A stretch of 49,606 bases of DNA from CG1-02-35-72 sp045046885 (GTDB taxonomy: Bacteria; Bacteroidota; Bacteroidia; Flavobacteriales; Flavobacteriaceae). The first letter of the stretch is position 1. The number at the start of each line of letters is the position of its first letter. The position numbers and the translations under genes are program-made. The stretch is from positions 1-49,606 of the forward strand of contig JASFYX010000059.1 in the NCBI GenBank assembly GCA_045046885.1, written 5' to 3'. The notes beneath the pieces are model-generated. The model did no database searches. It worked only from the letters and a program-made list of their open reading frames with translations, and was not told the DNA's origin. Below are positions 42,047-49,606 of the stretch, piece by piece.

Positions 42047-43681
42047 TTATTCTTTTATAATTTTTTTTGTACTAACACTATTCGAAGAAAATATTTTTGC
42101 AAAATAAATACCTGTTGTCAAATGACTTAAATTGATTGTTTTTTGTTTAGAAACTCTTTTAATCATTTTACCAAGTGGGTTATAGATTTCAATTTTTGTG
42201 ATTTCCTTAGATGCTGTAACAGTTAAAACATCTTTTACAGGATTAGGAAAAATACTTGTATTTAAATAAGTTTCATCTTTAGTTTTTAATATCTGACAGG
42301 CTCCTGTGTTAGGATTTAACTCTATAGGGTTACCAGGCGTAAGCGTTTTACCTGTAAAGGCAGCATAATCTAGTGGATATTTGTGGGCTCTAAATAAAAT
42401 ACGGGTTTGAATACTTGGATCATCGCCTTGTGTCATTATTACACCTGATACAGCAGCCGGATTGATGTATTCCCAAACAATATTTTTATTACTGTCAATT
42501 TCAAATAGTTTTCCAAAATCACCTTCATCAATTAATATATTACCATTAGGTAATTGTTGGGCACTTGAGAGTATGGGTGTGTAGAAATCGGTTTGAACCG
42601 GAGCACTGTAATTAAAATCTGGATTGCTGGGGCCATAAGCAGAATTGCTAATGTAATTATAGACACCTAAGCTTGTTGACGGAGGAGTGATTTTAAATAT
42701 TTCTGAAAAAGAAGGTGTCCTATCAAAACCATTGTTAAAAATGAGCAATTTTCCAGCATCGGGTAGTCCTGACGGAATCCAATGAGGGTAATGTTGTCCA
42801 AATAGTTTTTGGTCTGATGCTGTTCCTTGATTGTAAGCCGCCGCATTTCCCCATCTGTAAAGAAAATCGCCACCTTTGCCATAGCTTCCTCCCGAAGAAG
42901 TAGCCGCTTCTGCTGTTGTAGTACTATGGTCGATAATATAAAACTCACTTAATTTTCGTGCACTTAAAATTATTTGATCTAAGCTAGCATTATATTGAAC
43001 AGAATTACAATGCATCCAATTAGCTGCCCCACCTGCTGTGCCTAGGTAATTTATATCTAGGAGCTGAGGATTTTGACTTACATCTCCAAAATTTGATTTT
43101 GTATTATCGGAATCTTGTATTAAATGATCTTTAGTTTCCCATTGCCAAACAATGTTTGCACTATTTGTACCAACGGGTTGTATTTCTAATATTTGTTCAT
43201 TGTACAATTTATTGTCTGTTAAATTTGCTAAATTTCTACCTAACTGTAAGGCTTCTGTTTCAGATAATACTGAAGCAACTATCATTAAAATATTACCATT
43301 TGGCATAGGAAATATATCATGATGTTGGGTATGATTGTCATCAGAATATTCATATGCCCATAAAAGGTTGTTATCCCAGTCAAATAGTTCAATTCTACCT
43401 GCTTTTCCTGGGAGGATAATTGAAGATGTTGAATTTAGGGCATTAGCATTTCTTAAAAGATTACCATTTTCTAAAAGGTAAACCATTTTTGTAGAACTTG
43501 AAGTACTTGTCCAGCTATGAACTACCTCACCACAATTATTTATTAGATAAGTATTTTTCTCTGCTGTAAAAAGTGTGTAGGCATTATAGGCATTGGCAGT
43601 GTTTGTTATTATACCGACTGTGTTTTGTGACTTAATATTTAAAGATAATAGTAATAGAATAGATAAAAAAAGTAATTTCAT
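42047..43681 (-). CDS. Arylsulfotransferase-like protein with T9SS sorting domain
   Basis: The 544-residue protein has a signal peptide (about 1-18), a propeller-like domain resembling arylsulfotransferase (ASST) proteins (HSWTSTSSSTKMVYLLENGNLL, DDNHTQHHDIFPMPNGNILM, MHCNSVQYNASLDQIILSARKLSEF, QQLPNGNILIDEGDFGKLFEI), and a C-terminal type A T9SS sorting domain (about 470-544, IFPNPVKDVLTV to GIYFAKIF). It should be exported across the outer membrane. Whether it transfers sulfate is uncertain; many family members are uncharacterised. Confidence 0.88.
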   Translation of the reverse strand: MKLLFLSILLLLSLNIKSQNTVGIITNTANAYNAYTLFTAEKNTYLINNCGEVVHSWTSTSSSTKMVYLLENGNLLRNANALNSTSSIILPGKAGRIELFDWDNNLLWAYEYSDDNHTQHHDIFPMPNGNILMIVASVLSETEALQLGRNLANLTDNKLYNEQILEIQPVGTNSANIVWQWETKDHLIQDSDNTKSNFGDVSQNPQLLDINYLGTAGGAANWMHCNSVQYNASLDQIILSARKLSEFYIIDHSTTTAEAATSSGGSYGKGGDFLYRWGNAAAYNQGTASDQKLFGQHYPHWIPSGLPDAGKLLIFNNGFDRTPSFSEIFKITPPSTSLGVYNYISNSAYGPSNPDFNYSAPVQTDFYTPILSSAQQLPNGNILIDEGDFGKLFEIDSNKNIVWEYINPAAVSGVIMTQGDDPSIQTRILFRAHKYPLDYAAFTGKTLTPGNPIELNPNTGACQILKTKDETYLNTSIFPNPVKDVLTVTASKEITKIEIYNPLGKMIKRVSKQKTINLSHLTTGIYFAKIFSSNSVSTKKIIKE

Positions 43682-43742
43682 TATTTTTTTTATTTAAGTC
43701 GTAAAAATACTCTATTCCTTAAAATTTAATATTTATAATAAA

Positions 43743-43772
43743 AAAACCCGAAGAAATAAATCTTCGGGTTTT
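43743..43772 (-). terminator. Terminator of the susCD operon
   Basis: AAAACCCGAAGA (43743-43754) pairs perfectly with TCTTCGGGTTTT (43761-43772), loop of six. On the minus strand the stem runs into a long T-tract (complement of 43734-43746). It separates the susCD transcript from the ASST-like gene. Confidence 0.85.
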
Positions 43773-43820
43773 AATTATTTTAAAGTCACTCTCTAAAAGA
43801 GAAGACTATTGTAATGATTT

Positions 43821-44744
43821 TTACAATTTACATAGTGTAATAGGTAATAAACCTGGAGATCCTTCTCCAAGACCAACAGCTAAGAGCAATGTTCCATGAG
43901 GACCATAAACTTCAAATGATATTTCACCGTATTGGTCACCTGGGAAATTCCAAGTTGCTTGTACAGTACCTACAGGAATATTTACTACAGTCTCACCATC
44001 ATAACCATTGTTAGGAGTACAGTCACCAATATCTAACCAGCTTCCGTCACCGTAAGGAGTACATAAACCTACTTCTGTAACTGCACCATCAATAGTAACT
44101 TGAATACCGTTACCACCATTACCACCATTAGTTTGCCATCCGTCACCGTAAGAATCGTGCATTACTACACGGTAATCTCCTGGTTCTGGAGAACACAATA
44201 ATAAGGCATTGTATTTAAAAGGAGAAGAAAAATAACCTCCAGTAATAATACCTGCTGCACTATTGGCACCAAATACACGTCCATCTGTTAAGTTAAGTCT
44301 TAATTCGAATACAAAAAGGTCACCAGGTGACATTTGAGCTGCTGTTAAGCCCATAGCGCTTGCGGCTTCTCCAAAAGTAGCCGATACAATACCTCTTGGA
44401 AGGGATAAAGGTCCAGTACTAAATGCAGAAGCATCTATGGTTTTAATTTTAAAGTCATTGGCTACCGTTGTGCCATTGTTTGGTGTAAGGTCTCTAAGAG
44501 ATACATAGACATCAACACTTTTAAATAAAGCGCCATCTTGTACGTCTTGTTCTTCAACTTCTACAGACCATGTAGAAGAATCATCACTTGAATTAAGTGT
44601 GTTACCTATTACGTTAACGGTTCTTAAAATAGCCCCGGTTTCGTGAGTAGATAAAACAGTATCAATTGTATTAGTTGCATCTTTACAAGAATTAAAAGAG
44701 AAGACTACTAATAGCGATAATAAAATTTTAATTATGTTTTTCAT
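43821..44744 (-). CDS. SusCD-associated surface lipoprotein with a DSYGDGW motif
   Basis: The 307-residue lipoprotein (signal peptide with Cys20 in FNSC) is encoded 20 bases after susD. The N-terminal two thirds resemble SusE-like accessory lipoproteins in position and composition. The C-terminal part carries the RVVMHDSYGDGWQ stretch with Gly-rich loops, common in secreted Bacteroidota proteins and suggestive of a calcium-binding beta-sandwich. It likely helps the SusCD complex bind its ligand. The ligand is unknown. Confidence 0.8.
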   Translation of the reverse strand: MKNIIKILLSLLVVFSFNSCKDATNTIDTVLSTHETGAILRTVNVIGNTLNSSDDSSTWSVEVEEQDVQDGALFKSVDVYVSLRDLTPNNGTTVANDFKIKTIDASAFSTGPLSLPRGIVSATFGEAASAMGLTAAQMSPGDLFVFELRLNLTDGRVFGANSAAGIITGGYFSSPFKYNALLLCSPEPGDYRVVMHDSYGDGWQTNGGNGGNGIQVTIDGAVTEVGLCTPYGDGSWLDIGDCTPNNGYDGETVVNIPVGTVQATWNFPGDQYGEISFEVYGPHGTLLLAVGLGEGSPGLLPITLCKL

Positions 44745-44764
44745 AATGTTTTGTTTAATATTTA

Positions 44765-46588
44765 TTAATTTGCTGGATTAAGTACACCAGTATCCCAAAA
44801 TGTTTTGGTACTGTTATCAGTTCTTTGGTGAATACTAGGATTCGAAGCAATTTCTGATCCAGGATATAAAAGTGTTCTTGGGAATAGTCCTGAACCGGCT
44901 TCAATTTCTCTTGAAAGAGTTCTAGGATAGCCCGTTCTTCTTATAAAGTTATAAGCGTCTCCTGCACCACCAAACATAGCTACAAAATATTGTTCCCCTA
45001 AAATATCCATTTTATCTTTAGCTGTAGGGAAACCAAATCCGTCAACACCTGTAGTCATATCAGCCGCATTAAATTTGGCTAGCATATCAGCAATAAATGT
45101 TGCTTTTTCTAAACTGGTTGGAAAATAGTTACTATCTGCATCAGGATCATTACCACCAAATGCTGTTACTTTATCTATAGAGGCTGTTATACCCATTTGG
45201 AAATGCGTTGCAGCAGTTGGAGCATCACCTAGATGTAGCGCTGCTTCAGCTTTCATAAAATGAGAATAAGAGGCTAACATAATAGGCTCTATACCGCCAC
45301 CACCAGCTCCGTTACCTAAACCTACAGCACCGTGAGGTATATTAGACAGACCTGAACCACTTACATAATTAGGAATATCGTCTTGATTGTCAAAACTACC
45401 ACCGGCAGGATAAACACCAGAGGCTGTTCTTGTAAAGTTATCTGGAGGTGTTCCTTCATCATTACCGTGAAATCTACCCCAATACCCTAATTTTACTGAA
45501 CACCATATTTCTTCATCAGGTGTAAATTCTAAATGAGTAGGGACAGATTGTAAAGAACATTGTAATGTTTCGCCATCTGAGTTATCGGCACCAAAGTCAT
45601 CAGGATATATTACTGCAGCACCTACACCAGAGTGTTCCATAAGCGAAATAGCTCCAGGAACATTCCAAGATTGTCTGTAAAAATAAAAACGACGTCTTGG
45701 GTCACTTTGTGGATAAGGATCACCATGAGACCAAGCAAAGTCTGTTGCTCTCCAATCTGCTGTACTTCCTGACATAAGTTGCATCAACCAGTTAGATTGG
45801 TAAATATTAGCTCCTGAAGAAGTATAATCTTGAGCGTAATCAGGATGTCTGGTATCAGGTTGTAAAACATTGGTTCCGTATCTATATTCGAAATCATCTG
45901 CAGTACTAGAAATCACATTTGAAGCATCTAGAACAGCTTGCCAGTTACCAACTGTGAGGTCGGCTCTCATTTTAAGCGTGTTTGCTAATTTAATCCATTT
46001 ATCGGTATCACCTTGGTAAAATAAATCAGTAGCACTTTGTACAGAAGCTCCGTTAAGAAGTCCTTTGGCTTCGTCTAATAAAGCAATTGCTGCTGTATAA
46101 ACATCTTGACCACTATCTACTGTTGGATTAGGAAATTCAATAGGATTGTTTCTCTCAGTCCAAACAACATCTCCTAAAAAGTCAACCATTTGCATCATTA
46201 AATGTGCTTCCATAATTTTAGAAACACCTAAATGAAAGGATAGGTCAAGATCAGGTGAATTTATTGCTTCAAGATTGGCAATATCAGGAATCATACCGCT
46301 GTAAAGTCTATTCCAAGGGCCATTAAGTGTACCTGGACCAAAAGCACTAAAATAATTTCTACCAAATAGATAGTCTATTCTAGAAAGTTGTCCACTAAGG
46401 TTATTAAATGTAGTTATAGAATTGACATAATCTAACTGAATTGAATTCAGTAACAAGTCTGCATCTGATAGAGTAGGAGACAATGCGTTTGGACTAACTT
46501 TTAAATTAAGGTCAGTAGTCTCACAAGAGTAGAAGATACCACTCGTTGCAATCATTGTCAATAATAAAAATTTATATATTTTTTTCAT
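44765..46588 (-). CDS. SusD/RagB-like nutrient-binding lipoprotein
   Basis: The 607-residue protein has a lipobox (FYSC, Cys22) and the SusD-like pattern: NALSPTLSDADLLLNSIQLDYV at the N-terminus, a GPWNRLYSGMIPDIANLEAI TPR region, EAHLMMQMVDFLGDVVWTE and DKWIKLANTLKMRADL. It fits the SusD-like 2 subfamily. It forms the lid of the SusC barrel for uptake of oligosaccharides or peptides. It lies 21 bases after susC. No glycosidase or peptidase gene accompanies it here, so the ligand cannot be inferred. Confidence 0.95.
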   Translation of the reverse strand: MKKIYKFLLLTMIATSGIFYSCETTDLNLKVSPNALSPTLSDADLLLNSIQLDYVNSITTFNNLSGQLSRIDYLFGRNYFSAFGPGTLNGPWNRLYSGMIPDIANLEAINSPDLDLSFHLGVSKIMEAHLMMQMVDFLGDVVWTERNNPIEFPNPTVDSGQDVYTAAIALLDEAKGLLNGASVQSATDLFYQGDTDKWIKLANTLKMRADLTVGNWQAVLDASNVISSTADDFEYRYGTNVLQPDTRHPDYAQDYTSSGANIYQSNWLMQLMSGSTADWRATDFAWSHGDPYPQSDPRRRFYFYRQSWNVPGAISLMEHSGVGAAVIYPDDFGADNSDGETLQCSLQSVPTHLEFTPDEEIWCSVKLGYWGRFHGNDEGTPPDNFTRTASGVYPAGGSFDNQDDIPNYVSGSGLSNIPHGAVGLGNGAGGGGIEPIMLASYSHFMKAEAALHLGDAPTAATHFQMGITASIDKVTAFGGNDPDADSNYFPTSLEKATFIADMLAKFNAADMTTGVDGFGFPTAKDKMDILGEQYFVAMFGGAGDAYNFIRRTGYPRTLSREIEAGSGLFPRTLLYPGSEIASNPSIHQRTDNSTKTFWDTGVLNPAN

Positions 46589-46609
46589 AATAATTAATGT
46601 ATTTAAATT

Positions 46610-49606
46610 TTAAAATGAGGCTCTTATACTTAGACCAAATCTTTTAGAACTAGGGCCATTTAAGTAGTCAAACCCTCTACCGTTACCAACACCAACACCG
46701 GCAACGTTAGGATCGAAGTTTGCTCGACTGGGTGTGTTATAAGCATCATACCATAAATTATAACCACTAGCTGTGAATGTTAAAGCACCAAAAGGTGTTT
46801 TTTCTAATAGTTTTTTAGGCAGTGAATATCCAAGCGATACTTCTTGTAAACGAAGTACAGAAGCGTCGTAAACAGTTAACTCTTTAGGGCCAAATAAGAC
46901 ATTACTGAAATAAAAGCTTGAGTTATTAATTTGCAATGTATTTGGTTGTCCATTTTCTAATACACCAGGAAGAACAAAAGAGTTCTTTCTGTCTGTAACA
47001 ATACCACCACGACCTAATAATGTGGCTACTGTAGTAGAAGCTATATCGCCCCCTACTGTATGGTTAATTAAGAAACCAAAAGTAAAGTTTTTATAAGTCA
47101 TAGAACTATTAAAGTTCATTATATAATCAGGATTAGGGTCTCCAATAATTGGAGTAATAGATCTACCGTCTGGTAAAACTATATTACTTTCAGATACGTA
47201 GTTACCATCGCTACCTACAACTAAGTTGCCGTTGGCATCTCTTTTTATTCTAGTACCTACAATAACACCTAATTGTTCGCCTTTTATAGCAGCATTACCG
47301 CCTAAGAAAGCTTCTGTTCTTCCTGCATATATTATTTGATCATCAGCTTGTTCTGTAACAATTTGCTGATTTTGAGTAAAATTAACGCGGAAATTCCAAT
47401 TAAAGCCGTCACTAGTATTTTTAAAGATATCGTAACCTAAATCAATTTCCCAGCCACTACCTTCAACTTTACCAATATTGGTTTGAGTTTGTGTAAATCC
47501 TGAAGAAGAAGGTAAAGGTTTAAACACAATTAAATCTTTAGTAGTTCTGTTATAATGAGAAACACTAAGATTAGCTCTGTTGTTTAAAAATCTGGCATCA
47601 AAACCAACTTCAATTTCACTTAAAAGTTGTGGTTTTAAATTAGGATTAGCTTTTGTATTACTTACAGTGTTAGTAACAAGCCCTCCAGATCCACCAAAGA
47701 AACCACCGGCAACTTGGGTGTTTTGAACTACAGTACCTATAGTTGGATAACCACTAGGGAAACCAGCAGATTGACCAAGACCTGCTCTTAATTTTAAATA
47801 ATTAAGACCTTTGCCATTGGCAGACTTTAAGCCATCAAAAGCATCTGTTGGTACAAATGAGCCACTTACACTAGGATAAAATTGGTGATTATTTTTAGAA
47901 GGTAAATTAGATACCCAATCCTCTCTAGCAGAAAGGGTAAGGAAAGCATAATTGTTATAGTCAAAAGTTGTTTCACCAAAAACTCCTAATACATTTTTCT
48001 TGAGTAAACCTTGAATGGGTGTTTGATTTTCAAAATTAAAGTGTCTTAAAATACCAAATACGATTTGACCTGAACTGGACACACCTTGTTGGTCGAATGT
48101 TTGAGAATCACTTTCTGCACCTACAACGAATGTCATTTTAACTTCGTCAGATAATTTATAATTACCATTAAGAGTAAAATAGTGGTTCCAAACTTCTTTA
48201 TTATTATCGTAAGTATCTAAGAAACCAAATATAGCGGCGTTAAAGTTAACCCCATCCTTATTAGAATAAGCTGTATTTCTTTCATTATAAAAATCAATAC
48301 CTAAACGGTATGTAGCACTTAAATTATCACTAAGTTCATAAGTTAATTGTGCATTACCATATACACGGTTGGTTGTTTGACCGTTTTGTGCGTTTTTAAT
48401 AGTCCATCTTGGATTGATTATGTCGTTACCATTTCTATAGTAAATACTTCCGTGGTTTTCTGGTAATTCAAAGGGTAATCCCATTAAATCAACACTTCTA
48501 GGTGTAAAGAATACATTACCAAAAGCAGACCAACCTAAAGTACCATTACCTCTACTGGCCGCAACCGGTGGAGAAACAACTGAGTTTTTACTGAAATTTA
48601 AAGAAGCATTCGCTGTAAACTTGTTACTTAATTTAGCACGGCCTCCTACAGAAAAGTTATTTCTAACCATTTTGTTACCGGGAGTAAATCCGGTTTCGTT
48701 TAAATTACCGTAGTTTACATTATAAGAAATTTTACCATCGTCAGAAGAACCACTTATGTTAATAGAAGTGTTTGCAACAGAACCTTCTCTAAAGAAGTTT
48801 TCAAAACTTTTGTAAGGTTTATATTCGTATCTCTTATCTTGATAGAAATTATTAAATTGGTTATCACCTCCTAAGTAATTGTTTAAGAAAGCAGAAGAAC
48901 TATAAGGATGTTCAACTGTACCATCGGCTGCAATTTTTCCTCCTGGGTCATTTAAATAACCATCAACACCGTTTGGATGGAAGGCAGGTCCCCAGTTAGA
49001 GAAGAACCAACCAAAAGATTGATCAAAACCACCACCATATTGATTTTGAAAATCAGGTGTAGATGCAATTTCACTTACAAAATAAGATTGACTAACAGTT
49101 ATTTCTGTTTTCTTTACTTTGTTAGAAGAACCACCGCCACCAGATTTAGTTGTTATTACAATTACACCATTTCTACCTTCAGAACCGTAAAGAGTGGCTG
49201 CTGCCAAACCTTTAAGAACATTTACACTAGCAATATTGTTAGGGTCTAAATCTAAAAAACGACTAGAACCAACATTACCACTAAGGAAGTCACCTTGTGC
49301 ATTTGTTTCACTACTAAATTTAACACCGTCAACTACAAATAGAGCTTGGTTACTTCCATTAATAGAAGAATATCCTCTAATAACTACATTTGTTGCAGAA
49401 CCAGCAGTACCACTTTGAGACGTGATTTGAACACCAGTGGCTTTACCAGAAAGAATCCTAGCAACATCGCCATCTGCGCGTTGTTCAATCTCTTCTGATT
49501 TAACAGAACTTACAGCATAACCAAGAGCTTTCTTTTCTCTTTTAATACCTTGAGCCGTTACAACAACCTCGTCTAAGACATTGCCGCCTGTCATTACTAC
49601 ATCAAT
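46610..49606 (-). CDS. SusC/RagA TonB-linked outer-membrane receptor, N-terminus beyond the window
   Basis: The last 998 residues are present; the frame is open at base 49606, so the signal peptide and any N-terminal carboxypeptidase-like domain lie outside. The plug domain begins soon after DEVVVTAQGIKREKKALGYA, the SusC signature, and contains VVIRGYSSINGSNQALFVVDG and LKGLAAATLYGSEGRNGVIVITTK. The barrel ends with LSIRASF, a typical aromatic C-terminus for outer-membrane assembly. It works with the SusD-like lipoprotein downstream. Confidence 0.96.
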   Translation of the reverse strand: MDVVMTGGNVLDEVVVTAQGIKREKKALGYAVSSVKSEEIEQRADGDVARILSGKATGVQITSQSGTAGSATNVVIRGYSSINGSNQALFVVDGVKFSSETNAQGDFLSGNVGSSRFLDLDPNNIASVNVLKGLAAATLYGSEGRNGVIVITTKSGGGGSSNKVKKTEITVSQSYFVSEIASTPDFQNQYGGGFDQSFGWFFSNWGPAFHPNGVDGYLNDPGGKIAADGTVEHPYSSSAFLNNYLGGDNQFNNFYQDKRYEYKPYKSFENFFREGSVANTSINISGSSDDGKISYNVNYGNLNETGFTPGNKMVRNNFSVGGRAKLSNKFTANASLNFSKNSVVSPPVAASRGNGTLGWSAFGNVFFTPRSVDLMGLPFELPENHGSIYYRNGNDIINPRWTIKNAQNGQTTNRVYGNAQLTYELSDNLSATYRLGIDFYNERNTAYSNKDGVNFNAAIFGFLDTYDNNKEVWNHYFTLNGNYKLSDEVKMTFVVGAESDSQTFDQQGVSSSGQIVFGILRHFNFENQTPIQGLLKKNVLGVFGETTFDYNNYAFLTLSAREDWVSNLPSKNNHQFYPSVSGSFVPTDAFDGLKSANGKGLNYLKLRAGLGQSAGFPSGYPTIGTVVQNTQVAGGFFGGSGGLVTNTVSNTKANPNLKPQLLSEIEVGFDARFLNNRANLSVSHYNRTTKDLIVFKPLPSSSGFTQTQTNIGKVEGSGWEIDLGYDIFKNTSDGFNWNFRVNFTQNQQIVTEQADDQIIYAGRTEAFLGGNAAIKGEQLGVIVGTRIKRDANGNLVVGSDGNYVSESNIVLPDGRSITPIIGDPNPDYIMNFNSSMTYKNFTFGFLINHTVGGDIASTTVATLLGRGGIVTDRKNSFVLPGVLENGQPNTLQINNSSFYFSNVLFGPKELTVYDASVLRLQEVSLGYSLPKKLLEKTPFGALTFTASGYNLWYDAYNTPSRANFDPNVAGVGVGNGRGFDYLNGPSSKRFGLSIRASF

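Noticed and set aside
1..49606. CRISPR arrays, insertion sequences, prophage, rRNA or tRNA genes
   Set aside because: No regularly spaced repeats, transposase or phage-like ORFs, or RNA-gene signatures were seen on reading the window.

Overview
The window is AT-rich chromosomal DNA of a member of the Bacteroidota, most likely the family Flavobacteriaceae. The evidence is a SusC/SusD outer-membrane pair, a type IX secretion sorting domain, many Sec lipoproteins, DUF5723, DUF1599, DUF1684 and BT_3928-type proteins, IcmF, and promoters of the TAnnTTTG (-7) type in place of sigma70 -10 boxes. Ribosome binding sites are not of Shine-Dalgarno type, so starts were chosen from homologous N-termini, gene overlaps and promoter position. 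No rRNA, tRNA, CRISPR array, insertion sequence or prophage gene was seen.

Layout. 1-3550 is the unusual part: a largely gene-free, structured leader (1-684), a small exported Cys-containing peptide (685-921), a LuxR-type response regulator and a TPR histidine kinase. 3572-9566 is housekeeping: a phosphoesterase, truA, an ABC exporter, the c-di-AMP cyclase cdaA, a lipoprotein, folP and a LOG-family protein. 9642-13048 looks like one operon: DUF1599, BT_3928-type DoxX protein, crcB, DUF190, a deoxyribosyltransferase-like enzyme and a methyltransferase. 13094-15013 holds a DUF1684 lipoprotein and an MFS transporter. 15166-18567 is nadABC. 18569-22611 is a minus-strand operon: CocE-type hydrolase, SLC13 transporter, cyclophilin. 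After a 467-base intergenic region rich in hairpins come a repeat-built surface lipoprotein, icmF and an APC permease. 29947-35212 combines radC with cell-envelope glycan genes (deacetylase-like, FemAB/GNAT-like, flippase, glycosyltransferase). 35284-39255 is a HAD phosphatase plus three envelope proteins. 39257-43681 holds rarA, a rhomboid protease, rlmB and a T9SS-secreted arylsulfotransferase-like protein. 43821-49606 is a susCD operon with a third lipoprotein; susC runs off the right edge.

The best candidate for something undescribed is 1-3550. A 24-base sequence occurs twice (101-124 and 514-537), each copy exactly 23 bases upstream of a TAnnTTTG promoter element. One promoter leads into a hairpin-terminated stretch with no ORF (a possible small RNA of about 90 nt); the other leads into the exported peptide. 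Directly downstream lie a two-component pair whose kinase has an extracytoplasmic TPR sensor. A peptide-sensing, self-regulated circuit is an economical hypothesis, but function is inferred.

Other points of interest are three palindromic genomic repeats that add codons in frame to the interdomain linkers of IcmF, a dispersed 29-base hairpin present in two opposite-strand copies, four genes with a -7-like element exactly four bases before the start codon (predicted leaderless mRNAs), and several convergent gene pairs with no room for a terminator.
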